Part shown: piece by piece, positions 7,570 through 15,706 of the stretch | Position numbering within the stretch: position 1 is the first letter of the stretch | How the letters are laid out: each line of letters begins with the position of its first letter | Assembly: GCA_900197615.1 (NCBI GenBank) | Contig: FZLR01000014.1 | Location: forward strand, 1-45,370 | DNA from: Rhodospirillaceae bacterium Spongia-Bin9 | Lineage (GTDB): Bacteria; Pseudomonadota; Alphaproteobacteria; Bin65 | Reading direction: 5' to 3' | Length of the DNA: 45,370 bases | Program-made: the position numbers and the translations under genes | The notes under the pieces: generated by a model | Told to the model about the DNA's origin: nothing | Seen by the model: only the letters and a program-made list of their open reading frames with translations | The model's database searches: none

Positions 7570-9246
7570 ATGGCCGTAAAATCCGATATCGAAATCGCCC
7601 GCGAGGCTTCCCTCCAGCCGATCGCCGAAATCGGCGGCAAGCTGGATATCCCGGCGGACAGTCTGCTCCAGTACGGGCCGCACAAGGCGAAGCTGTCCTA
7701 CGATTTCATCCGCTCGTTGAAGGACCGGCCTGACGGCAGGCTCATCCTGGTCACCGCGATCACGCCGACCCCGGCGGGCGAGGGCAAGACGACCACGACC
7801 GTCGGCCTCGGCGACGGGCTCAACCGCATCGGCAAGCGCGCGACCGTCTGCCTGCGCGAGCCCTCGCTCGGGCCCTGTTTCGGCATGAAGGGCGGGGCGG
7901 CCGGCGGCGGCTATGCCCAGGTCGTGCCGATGGAGGATATCAACCTCCACTTCACCGGCGATTTCCACGCCATCGGCATCGCCCATAACCTGCTGGCCGC
8001 GATGGTCGACAACCACATCTACTGGGGCAACGACGCCGGCCTCGATACCCGCCGGATTGCCTTCCGCCGGGTCGTCGACATGAACGACCGGGCTTTGCGC
8101 CAGATCACTTCGTCCCTCGGCGGCGTCGCCAACGGCTTTGCCCGCGAGGACGGGTTCGACATCACCGTGGCGTCCGAAATCATGGCGATCTTCTGTCTGG
8201 CGACCGACCTGGACGACCTCGCCGGGCGGATCGGCAATATCGTCGTCGGCTACACGCGCACCCGCAAGCCGGTGCGCGCAGCCGATATCAAGGCGGCGCC
8301 GGCGATGGCCGTCCTGCTCAAGGACGCGCTGATGCCGAACATCGTGCAGACGCTGGAAAACAACCCGGCCTTCATCCATGGCGGCCCGTTCGCCAACATC
8401 GCCCATGGCTGCAATTCGGTGACGGCGACGACGACGGCATTGAAACTCGCCGACTATGTCGTGACCGAGGCAGGGTTCGGCGCCGATCTCGGCGCGGAGA
8501 AATTCTTCGACATCAAGTGCCGCAAGGCCGGACTCGCGCCGGACGCCACGGTGCTGGTCGCGACCGTCCGGGCGCTCAAGATGCACGGCGGCGTCGCCCG
8601 GGACGATCTCGGCGCGGAGAATGTCGACGCGGTGCGCGCCGGCTGTTCGAACCTCGCCCGGCATATCGAGAATATAAAGAAGTTCGGCGTGCAGCCGGTG
8701 GTCGCCGTCAACCGCTTCATCGCCGATACCGAAGCCGAGCTCGATGCCGTGCGCGAGACGGCGGCCGGCCTCGGCGCGCAGGCCATCGTCGCGTCTCACT
8801 GGTCGGACGGCGGCGCCGGCACCGAGGAACTGGCGCAAGCCGTTGTCGATATCTGCGACAGCGGCGAATCGAACTTCCGGCCGCTTTACGCCGACGATGT
8901 TTCCCTGTTCGGCAAGATCGAGACTGTGGCGAAGGAAATCTACCGCGCCGGCGAGGTGACGGCCGACGCGAAGGTGCGCAACCAGCTCAAGGACTGGGAA
9001 GCCGAAGGCTACGGCGATTTCCCGGTCTGCATGGCCAAGACGCAATACAGCTTCTCGACCGATCCGGCGCTCAAGGGCGCGCCGGAGGATCACGCGGTAA
9101 ACATCCGCGAGGTCCGCCTCTCCGCCGGCGCCGGCTTCATCGTGGCGATCGCGGGCGATATTATGACGATGCCCGGCCTGCCCCGCGTGCCCGCCGCCGA
9201 AGCGATCCATCTGGACGAGAACGGCCTGGTGCAGGGGCTGTTCTAG
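7570..9246 (+). CDS. fhs: Formate--tetrahydrofolate ligase
   Basis: This 558-residue protein matches the FTHFS family throughout: [20 protein letters not shown] (ATP-binding P-loop), [40 protein letters not shown] and [20 protein letters not shown]. It makes 10-formyl-THF from formate, THF and ATP in the cytoplasm; run in reverse it yields formate and ATP. Length is normal for bacterial Fhs. It lies 76 bp downstream of the 136-residue gene on the same strand, with an AAGGGA ribosome-binding site before the ATG. Placement after the GOGAT-like genes links this operon to one-carbon units, as in methylated-amine degradation clusters where methyl groups are released as methylene-THF. Confidence 0.95.
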   Translation: MAVKSDIEIAREASLQPIAEIGGKLDIPADSLLQYGPHKAKLSYDFIRSLKDRPDGRLILVTAITPTPAGEGKTTTTVGLGDGLNRIGKRATVCLREPSLGPCFGMKGGAAGGGYAQVVPMEDINLHFTGDFHAIGIAHNLLAAMVDNHIYWGNDAGLDTRRIAFRRVVDMNDRALRQITSSLGGVANGFAREDGFDITVASEIMAIFCLATDLDDLAGRIGNIVVGYTRTRKPVRAADIKAAPAMAVLLKDALMPNIVQTLENNPAFIHGGPFANIAHGCNSVTATTTALKLADYVVTEAGFGADLGAEKFFDIKCRKAGLAPDATVLVATVRALKMHGGVARDDLGAENVDAVRAGCSNLARHIENIKKFGVQPVVAVNRFIADTEAELDAVRETAAGLGAQAIVASHWSDGGAGTEELAQAVVDICDSGESNFRPLYADDVSLFGKIETVAKEIYRAGEVTADAKVRNQLKDWEAEGYGDFPVCMAKTQYSFSTDPALKGAPEDHAVNIREVRLSAGAGFIVAIAGDIMTMPGLPRVPAAEAIHLDENGLVQGLF

Positions 9247-9347
9247 CGGCCGGCAGAGGGCGTCCGGAGGGACCCCGGCCCGGCGCTCCGGTCCCGGCCG
9301 CGAAAGGCAAGCGTGCCTTGCCGCCATCGGAACCTATCTGGACAGTC

Positions 9348-9899
9348 ATGCTGCCCTTCAAAGTGTCCATCTGCGGCCTCGAAGAGATCGAGGAATTCGC
9401 CGGCGCCGGCGTCACCCATGTGATTTCGCTGCTCGATCCCGGCTGGCCGGATCCGGACGGGTGGGCCGCGCTCGGCGCGGTCGAACATCACCGTTTTCAC
9501 ATGCACGACATCGTCTCCGACATGCCGGGCTGGCAGCCGCCGCTGGAGGAGGATGTCGAACGGCTGCTCCAGGTCGGAGGCCTGCTGGCGCGCTCGGACG
9601 TCGGCCATCTGCTGGTGCATTGCCAATTCGGCCGGTCGCGCTCGACCGCGGCGGCGCTGATCCTCAAGACCCAGCATTTTCCCGGCCGGGAAGACGAGGC
9701 GGCGGACGCCCTGCTGGCGGTGCGCAATCCGCTGTGGCCGAACAGCCGCATGATCGCCTACGCCGATGCGCTGCTGGGACGGGACGGGCGGCTGATCGCG
9801 GCGGCGCGCGGCCTCTACGCCCGGGTCGCGCGCGAGCATCCCCATTTCGCCGACTTCTTCCGCCGCACCGAGCGTGCGAGCGAGGTGCCGGACGAATAA
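9348..9899 (+). CDS. Protein-tyrosine-phosphatase-like Cys phosphatase
   Basis: This 183-residue protein has the PTP/DSP signature HCQFGRSRST (nucleophile C92, phosphate-binding R98). Upstream is a short alpha/beta segment (VTHVISLLDP, then FHMHDIVSD), where an acidic residue such as D54 or D58 may be the general acid. It is close in size to alphaproteobacterial small tyrosine-phosphatase-superfamily proteins of unknown substrate. I chose the ATG at 9348; a longer frame upstream overlaps fhs in another frame and is not credible. It follows fhs by 101 bp on the same strand and may be co-transcribed with it. It is convergent with glmS, with only 19 bp between the stops. Confidence 0.75.
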   Translation: MLPFKVSICGLEEIEEFAGAGVTHVISLLDPGWPDPDGWAALGAVEHHRFHMHDIVSDMPGWQPPLEEDVERLLQVGGLLARSDVGHLLVHCQFGRSRSTAAALILKTQHFPGREDEAADALLAVRNPLWPNSRMIAYADALLGRDGRLIAAARGLYARVAREHPHFADFFRRTERASEVPDE

Positions 9900-9918
9900 G
9901 CTTGCCGGGCCGGCGCGC

Positions 9919-11742
9919 CTATTCCACCGTCACGCTCTTCGCCAGGTTGCGCGGCTGGTCGACGTCGGTGCCGCGGATAACGGCAACGTGGTAGGCGAGT
10001 AGCTGGACCGGAATGGCATAGAGGATCGGCGCGACGAAAGGATCGACGAGCGGCAGTTCGATGCTCGCCATCGCCTTTCCGCCCAGCCTTTCGATGCCGG
10101 GCCGGTCGCTGAGGAAGATCACCTTGCCGCCCCGGGCGATCACCTCTTCGGTATTCGAGGCGGACTTGTCGAACAGGGCGTCGGAGGGGGCGACCACGAT
10201 CACCGGCACGCTCTCGTCGATCAGTGCGATCGGCCCGTGCTTCATCTCGCCCGAAGGATAACCTTCGGCGTGTATATAGCTTATTTCCTTGAGTTTCAGC
10301 GCGCCTTCCAAGGCAATCGGATAAGCCGTGCCCCGGCCGAGATAGAGCACGTCGCGCGCTTCGGCGACCGTGCGGGCGATGTCCCGGATTGCGTCGTCAT
10401 GGGCCAGCACCTCGGCCGCGCGGGACGGCACCTCGGCTATGCTGCGGGACAATTCCGCCTCGCGCCTGTGGTCGATCGAGCCTTTGGCGACGGCGGCCGA
10501 GATCGCCAGACAGGCGAGCGTCGTCAGCTGCGTGGTGAAGGCCTTGGTCGAGGCGACGCCGATTTCGGGCCCCGCTTTGGTCGGCAGCACGACATCGGAT
10601 TCCCGCGCGATCGAACTCTCCGGCACATTGACGACCGAGACGATATGCTGGCCCTGCGCCCGTGCGTAACGCAACGAGGCCAGGGTATCCGCCGTTTCGC
10701 CGGACTGCGAGACGACCAGCATCATGCCGCCTTCGGGCATCGGCGCCTCGCGGTAGCGCAGTTCCGAGGCGACGTCGATCTCGACCGGGATGCGCGCGAT
10801 CTGCTCGAGCCAGTATTTCGCGACCAGGCCGGCATAGTAGGCCGTACCGCAGGCGGCGACGGTAATCCGCGGCACGGCGGCGATATCGAACGGCAGGTCC
10901 GGCAAGTTGACGGTCTGCCCGGCCGGATCGAAGAAGCTCTGCAGGGTGTCGCCGATCGCCGCCGGATGCTCGTAGATCTCCTTCAGCATGTAGTGGCGGT
11001 GGCCGGCCTTGCCGATCGGGGCTCCGGAGGCGGCGGTTTCGACGATCCGGCGCTCGACCGGCTCCCCGCCGGCGTCGTAGATCGTCGCGCCGTCCCGGCT
11101 CATGACGACAAGGTCGCCCTCTTCGAGATAGCCGATGCGGCGGGTCAGCGGGGCCAGCGCCACGGCATCGGACCCCAGATACATTTCGCCGTCGCCGTAA
11201 CCGATGGCGAGCGGGCTGCCGCGGCGGGCGCCGACCATCAGTTCTTCCTCGCCGGCGAAGACGATGGCGAGCGCAAAGGCGCCGTGAAGCCGTTCCAGCG
11301 TTGCCCGAATGGCGTCCCGGAGCGGCAACTGCCGTTCCATGAAATCGGTCAGCAGTTCGGCGACGACTTCGGTATCGGTATCGCTGTCGAAGCTGCGCCC
11401 GCGGGCCAGCAGTTCGTCCTTGAGTTCCTGAAAATTCTCGATAATGCCGTTATGGACCAGCGCCACCCGATCGGTGATATGCGGGTGGGCGTTGATTTCG
11501 TTGGGGATGCCGTGGGTTGCCCAGCGGGTGTGGCCGATGCCGATCGTGCCGCCGATCGGCCGGTCGCGCAGTTTTGCTTCGAGCCGCGAAATCTTGCCTT
11601 CGGCGCGCCGGCGGCGGATCAGGCCTTCCTGGACCGTGGCCACGCCCGCGCTGTCGTAGCCGCGATATTCCAGCCGCTTGAGGCCGTCGACCAGCAGCGG
11701 GACGCAGGGTTCCCTGCCGACGATGCCGATGATGCCACACAC
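9919..11742 (-). CDS. glmS: Glutamine--fructose-6-phosphate aminotransferase (isomerizing)
   Basis: This 607-residue protein starts MCGIIGIVGR with C2 as the glutaminase nucleophile and has YRGYDSAG, GHTRWATHG and the loop VHNGIIENF. Two SIS domains follow, with ACGTAYYAGL, VVSQSGETADTLASLRYARA, EIGVASTKAFTTQL and GRGTAYPIALEGALKLKEIS. The end PRNLAKSVTVE is the conserved GlmS C-terminus. It converts fructose-6-phosphate and glutamine to glucosamine-6-phosphate, the entry step to UDP-GlcNAc for peptidoglycan and LPS. It lies 15 bp downstream of glmU, so the two form an operon covering the ends of the same pathway. No glmS-ribozyme-sized leader exists between them. Confidence 0.97.
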   Translation of the reverse strand: MCGIIGIVGREPCVPLLVDGLKRLEYRGYDSAGVATVQEGLIRRRRAEGKISRLEAKLRDRPIGGTIGIGHTRWATHGIPNEINAHPHITDRVALVHNGIIENFQELKDELLARGRSFDSDTDTEVVAELLTDFMERQLPLRDAIRATLERLHGAFALAIVFAGEEELMVGARRGSPLAIGYGDGEMYLGSDAVALAPLTRRIGYLEEGDLVVMSRDGATIYDAGGEPVERRIVETAASGAPIGKAGHRHYMLKEIYEHPAAIGDTLQSFFDPAGQTVNLPDLPFDIAAVPRITVAACGTAYYAGLVAKYWLEQIARIPVEIDVASELRYREAPMPEGGMMLVVSQSGETADTLASLRYARAQGQHIVSVVNVPESSIARESDVVLPTKAGPEIGVASTKAFTTQLTTLACLAISAAVAKGSIDHRREAELSRSIAEVPSRAAEVLAHDDAIRDIARTVAEARDVLYLGRGTAYPIALEGALKLKEISYIHAEGYPSGEMKHGPIALIDESVPVIVVAPSDALFDKSASNTEEVIARGGKVIFLSDRPGIERLGGKAMASIELPLVDPFVAPILYAIPVQLLAYHVAVIRGTDVDQPRNLAKSVTVE

Positions 11743-11757
11743 GCGCCGCCGGTCCCT

Positions 11758-13149
11758 TTATTCGTTCGCATCTTCGGCCGCGGTGGCCGATCTGCGCTTG
11801 CGGAACCTGGCGGCGCCGCCCGGCACGGCCGTGTGGTCGGACCGGGTCAGCGCCAGGGCATCGGCCTCGACATCCCGGTCTATCGTGCTGCCGGCGCCGA
11901 CGATGGCGCGTTCGCCGATGCTGACCGGCGCGACCAGCGCGCTGTTCGATCCGATGAAAGCGCCGTCGCCGATCGCGGTCCGCGCTTTGCGGAATCCGTC
12001 ATAGTTGCAGGTGATTGCGCCGGCGCCGATATTCGCCCCGGCGCCCACCTCCGCATCGCCGACATAGGCCAGATGGTTCGCCCTGGCGCCCGGTTTCAGG
12101 ACGGCATTCTTGACCTCGACGAAATTGCCGACCGTCGCGCCCTGCTGCAGCTCGGCGCCGGGCCGCAGCCGGGCGAACGGGCCGACAGAGGCGCCGCTTG
12201 CGATCGTCGCGCCCTCGATATGGCAGAAACCCGCGATCTCGACATCGTCGCCGACGCTGACGCCCGGCCCGAAGACGACCTGCGGCCCGACCGTGACATC
12301 GCGGCCGAGCACGGTATCGAAGCTGAACCGGACCGAGTCGGGATCGAGCAGCGTGGCGCCGCCGTCCATTGCCGCCAGGCGCATGCGTTGCTGGAATATC
12401 CGCTCGGCGGCGGCCAGTTCCACCCGACTGTTGATGCCGAGCAGTTCTTCGGTATCCGCTTCCAGGACAGCGCAGGTCCGGCCGCCGCGGCGCGCGATGC
12501 CGACAATGTCCGTCAGGTAATATTCGCCCTTGGCGTTGTCGCAGCCGACGGCATCGATCAGATCGAACAGGACCGCGCCGTCGATCGCCATGACGCCGGA
12601 ATTGCACAGGCCGATCCGGCGCTGTTCCGGCGTGGCGTCGCCGGCTTCGACAATGGCGTCCAGCGCGCCGCTGCCGTCCTGCACCAGCCGGCCGTAGGCG
12701 CCCGGATCGTTCGGCCGGAAACCGAGGACGACGACGGCGTGGCCGCCAGCGCGGCGCCGGGCGATCGCGGTCTCCAGGGTCTGCGGACGGATGAGCGGCG
12801 TGTCGCCACAAAGGACGAGAACGGTATCCGCATCCCGGCCGACAGCGCCGCGCGCCGGCTTGACGGCATCCGCCGTGCCGCGCGGTTCGGCCTGAACGAC
12901 CGTCGGAAAGGGTGCAACCGCCTCGGCGACGGCGGCCATGTCCGGCCCGGCTACCACGACACAGGTCTCGGCGCCGACGGCCCGCGCCGCGTCCAGGGCG
13001 TACAGCACCATCGGCCGGTTGCCGATCATGTGCAGCACCTTGGGTATCCGCGACTTCATGCGGACGCCCTTGCCGGCGCCCAGAATGACGGCGGCGATCC
13101 GGTTCGGCACGGCAGCGTCGGCGCCGATGGCGGAAGGCTCCTGTGTCAT
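11758..13149 (-). CDS. glmU: Bifunctional GlmU: UDP-GlcNAc pyrophosphorylase / glucosamine-1-phosphate acetyltransferase
   Basis: This 463-residue protein has the N-terminal nucleotidyltransferase motif LGAGKGVRMKSRIPKVLH (residues 23-40) and LCGDTPLI. The C-terminal left-handed beta-helix is built from hexapeptide repeats (VTVGPQVVFGPGVSVGDDVE, VGDAEVGAGANIGAGAITCN). GlmU acetylates glucosamine-1-phosphate and then uridylates it to UDP-GlcNAc, so it acts downstream of GlmS in the same pathway. The ATG at 13149 gives a short N-terminal extension before the first beta strand. Its 5' end faces lptF, 242 bp away, so the UDP-GlcNAc genes and the LPS-export genes diverge from a shared control region. 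Confidence 0.96.
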   Translation of the reverse strand: MTQEPSAIGADAAVPNRIAAVILGAGKGVRMKSRIPKVLHMIGNRPMVLYALDAARAVGAETCVVVAGPDMAAVAEAVAPFPTVVQAEPRGTADAVKPARGAVGRDADTVLVLCGDTPLIRPQTLETAIARRRAGGHAVVVLGFRPNDPGAYGRLVQDGSGALDAIVEAGDATPEQRRIGLCNSGVMAIDGAVLFDLIDAVGCDNAKGEYYLTDIVGIARRGGRTCAVLEADTEELLGINSRVELAAAERIFQQRMRLAAMDGGATLLDPDSVRFSFDTVLGRDVTVGPQVVFGPGVSVGDDVEIAGFCHIEGATIASGASVGPFARLRPGAELQQGATVGNFVEVKNAVLKPGARANHLAYVGDAEVGAGANIGAGAITCNYDGFRKARTAIGDGAFIGSNSALVAPVSIGERAIVGAGSTIDRDVEADALALTRSDHTAVPGGAARFRKRRSATAAEDANE

Positions 13150-13378
13150 GGTCCGGCAAATCCCTTCCGGGCGGTGCGCCGGTCAATCCCGGCAGCCGTC
13201 CCGATTTCGATCCGGCGCGACTGTGCCACAAGCCCCGGCGCGCCACCAAGTCACGTATTGTTACGGTTTGCGACCCCGATGAGGCCCCGGCCGATGCGCC
13301 CGCACCGGGGCTCTGCGGCGCCGGTTCGAGCGGCTTCGCCGCAAAATGCGGGAGTGGCCCGGCGGCGCCGGTTGCGCC

Positions 13379-13384
13379 TATAAT
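13379..13384 (+). promoter_or_regulatory. Consensus -10 element directly before lptF
   Basis: A perfect TATAAT sits at 13379-13384 and the lptF ATG is at 13392. Transcription usually starts 6-8 nt after the -10 box, which falls on the start codon. No Shine-Dalgarno sequence precedes the ATG, so a leaderless lptF mRNA is plausible. I find no convincing -35 box at the expected spacing in the GC-rich upstream sequence. Confidence 0.4.
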
Positions 13385-13391
13385 CCGGCGC

Positions 13392-14540
13392 ATGTCGAAA
13401 GCGCAGTTCTATATTCTGCGGCAGGTTGCGGTTGCAACATTGTTCATCGCCGTCACGCTGACGGTTGTCGTGTGGCTGACTCAGTCGACCCGCTTCTTCA
13501 AGCTGATCCTGAACCGCGGGCTGTCGCTCGACGTATTCCTGGAGCTGACTTCGCTTCTGGTGCCGTCGTTCCTGCTGATTACGCTGCCGATCGCGCTGTT
13601 CCTCGCCACCGTTTTCGTGTTGACCAAGATGCTGAACGACCGCGAGCTGGTGGTCATGCGCTCGGCCGGAATGAGCGATCTTGGCCTGGCCGCGCCAGTC
13701 ATCGCGCTCGGCGTCTTGGGCACGATGGTCTGCTATTTTATCAGCCTTTATCTCCTGCCGGCTTCCTTCAAGCAGTTCCGCGATTTGCAGGACGACGTGC
13801 GCAGCAATTTTTCCGTCAGGCTGATCCAGGAGGGCGCGTTCACGAATTTCGGCGACAAGCTGACGATCTATGTGCGCGAACGGGTGGGCGACGAAGTGCG
13901 CGGCGTGCTCGTCCAGGACAATCGCGACAAGGCCAGGACGGTCACCATGATGGCCGAACGCGGCACCGTGACCTTTTCCGAGACCGGACCGCGGGTTCTG
14001 ATGGGCCGGGGCAACCGGCAGGAACGGGACCGCGAGACCGGAAAAATCGCCACCCTGTATTTCGAGCGCTACAGTTTCGATTTCGCGCTCGGTAAGCCGC
14101 GCAGGCGAGTCTACGTCAAACCCAACGAGCGCTTCCTCGGCGAACTGCTCTCGCCGGGCGGCAATCCGGGCGACCGGCGCAACCGCAGCAAATTGATCGC
14201 CGAAGGGCATAACCGGCTGATCGCGCCGCTATACGCGCTGACCCTGCCGATTCTCGCTCTGGTCATCATGCTGGCCGGGCAATTCAACAAGCGCGGCCAG
14301 GGGGTGCGGATCGTCCTCGTTCTGACGGCTGCGGCCCTGTGCGAAGGCGCCGCGATCGGCCTCGCCAATTCTGCGGCCAAGCAAAACCTGCTGATCGTGC
14401 CGGCTTATGCGAATGCCATCCTGCCCATTGTCGTGGGCATGGTTCTGCTGGTGCGCACGGACTGGCTGTCCGCTCTTGCCGGCCGCATCGAACGGCAGGC
14501 CGGCGACGGCGCAGGCGAAGAAAGGCCCGCCGGGGCGTGA
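13392..14540 (+). CDS. lptF: LPS export ABC transporter permease LptF
   Basis: This 382-residue YjgP/YjgQ-family membrane protein has N-terminal transmembrane segments (VAVATLFIAVTLTVVVWL; LLVPSFLLITLPIALFLATV), a periplasmic jellyroll region of about 150 residues, and C-terminal membrane helices (LPILALVIMLAGQF; NAILPIVVGMVLLV). The MLNDRELVVMRSAGMS segment is the cytoplasmic coupling helix that contacts the LptB ATPase. LptF pairs with LptG to extract LPS from the inner membrane. The ATG at 13392 matches the family start (MSKAQFYILRQ); the frame is open upstream, but that stretch overlaps the glmU promoter region. It overlaps lptG by 4 bp (GTGA). Confidence 0.93.
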   Translation: MSKAQFYILRQVAVATLFIAVTLTVVVWLTQSTRFFKLILNRGLSLDVFLELTSLLVPSFLLITLPIALFLATVFVLTKMLNDRELVVMRSAGMSDLGLAAPVIALGVLGTMVCYFISLYLLPASFKQFRDLQDDVRSNFSVRLIQEGAFTNFGDKLTIYVRERVGDEVRGVLVQDNRDKARTVTMMAERGTVTFSETGPRVLMGRGNRQERDRETGKIATLYFERYSFDFALGKPRRRVYVKPNERFLGELLSPGGNPGDRRNRSKLIAEGHNRLIAPLYALTLPILALVIMLAGQFNKRGQGVRIVLVLTAAALCEGAAIGLANSAAKQNLLIVPAYANAILPIVVGMVLLVRTDWLSALAGRIERQAGDGAGEERPAGA

Positions 14541-15706
14541 CCGGCGCCGGCACCCCCGTTGCAGATGGCCCGCACGGTGCTCCGCCGTTGCGACCGGTCC
14601 GGCCGACCCGACTGTCGCTCGGTGTCTCGATCTACCTGGTCCGGCAGTTCCTGGGCGCCTTCCTGCTCGTCTTCATACTGTTCGTCGCCATAATTCTGAT
14701 CGTCGACCTGATCGAACTGCTCCGCCGGGCGTCCGGCAAAGAAAGCGCCACTTTCGGCGTCGTGCTGAACATGGCGATCTACAAGCTGCCGCAAACCGTG
14801 CAGAAGACGTTGCCATTCGCGATCCTGTTCGGCGGCATGCTCGGTTTCTGGAGACTGAACCGGACCAGCGAACTGATCGCGCTGAGGGCGTCCGGAGTCT
14901 CGGTATGGCATTTCGTGCTGCCGGTCGTTTTCGCCGCCGCCGTGCTGGGCGTCGTGAAGGTCAGCCTGATCAATCCGCTGGGCACCATCCTGATCGGCCG
15001 CTACGAGCAGCTGGAGAACCGGCACCTGAAGGGTCGATCGCCACTGATGGCCACAACGACGTCGGGAGTCTGGCTGCGGCAATCGGTGGACGACCGCCAG
15101 GCTGTCATCCACGCCAAGGGCTCGTCGGTTCAACGGGATACGCTTGTCCTGAAGAATGTGATGGTCCTGCTGTATGGCCCGAACGACCGCTTCGACGGCC
15201 GGATCGATTCGGCAAGCGCGGAGCTGCGGGACCGGGCATGGCGGATGGAGAATGCCTGGGTTTCCGTGCGCGGCGAGCCGCCGGAGCGCAAGGCCGTTTA
15301 CACGATTCCGACAACCCTGACGCTCGAGTCGATCCAGGAAAGTTTTTCCTCGCCGTCTTCGATTTCCTTCTGGGAACTGCCGCGCTTTATCGGCGCGCTC
15401 GAAGGCCTGGGATTCTCCGCACAGCGGCACCGGCTTCATTGGCATTCCCTGCTCGCCGAGCCGATGCTCTATTGCGCTATGATTCTGATCGCAGCGGTAT
15501 CGTCGCTAAGGCACAACAGGCGCACCGGAGTCCTGCTCGCTGTCGCAGGGGGTATCGGGGCCGGTATCGTTCTCTTTTTCGTCTCCGACCTCGTCCTTGC
15601 CCTGGCGCATTCCACGGGGGTACCGCCCGTCCTGGCCGCCTGGGCTCCGGCGCTGGCAACCGCATTTCTCGGCGTAACGGCGTTGCTCCATCTGGAAGAT
15701 GGTTAG
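14537..15706 (+). CDS. lptG: LPS export ABC transporter permease LptG
   Basis: This 389-residue YjgP/YjgQ-family permease follows lptF. Hydrophobic segments include FLGAFLLVFILFVAIILIVD, FVLPVVFAAAVLGVV and GVLLAVAGGIGAGIVLFFVS. The coupling-helix signature is LNRTSELIALRASGVSVW, and a periplasmic domain lies in the middle. I chose the GTG at 14537, which overlaps the lptF stop (GTGA), implying translational coupling. The first 25 or so residues are Pro/Gly-rich, so a start nearer RLSLGVSIYLVRQ cannot be excluded, but no ATG is available there. Its end overlaps lptD by 8 bp, so inner-membrane and outer-membrane LPS export parts are co-expressed. Confidence 0.93.
   Translation: MTGAGTPVADGPHGAPPLRPVRPTRLSLGVSIYLVRQFLGAFLLVFILFVAIILIVDLIELLRRASGKESATFGVVLNMAIYKLPQTVQKTLPFAILFGGMLGFWRLNRTSELIALRASGVSVWHFVLPVVFAAAVLGVVKVSLINPLGTILIGRYEQLENRHLKGRSPLMATTTSGVWLRQSVDDRQAVIHAKGSSVQRDTLVLKNVMVLLYGPNDRFDGRIDSASAELRDRAWRMENAWVSVRGEPPERKAVYTIPTTLTLESIQESFSSPSSISFWELPRFIGALEGLGFSAQRHRLHWHSLLAEPMLYCAMILIAAVSSLRHNRRTGVLLAVAGGIGAGIVLFFVSDLVLALAHSTGVPPVLAAWAPALATAFLGVTALLHLEDG

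Noticed and set aside
10237-13383. Open frame of about 1050 codons over glmS and glmU on the opposite strand
   Set aside because: Spans two certain genes and has shadow-type composition rich in Arg, Asp, Ala and Gly.
13143-13391. N-terminal extension of LptF upstream of ATG 13392
   Set aside because: The frame is open, but residues are Arg/Pro/Gly-rich, not membrane-like, and lie over the glmU promoter region.
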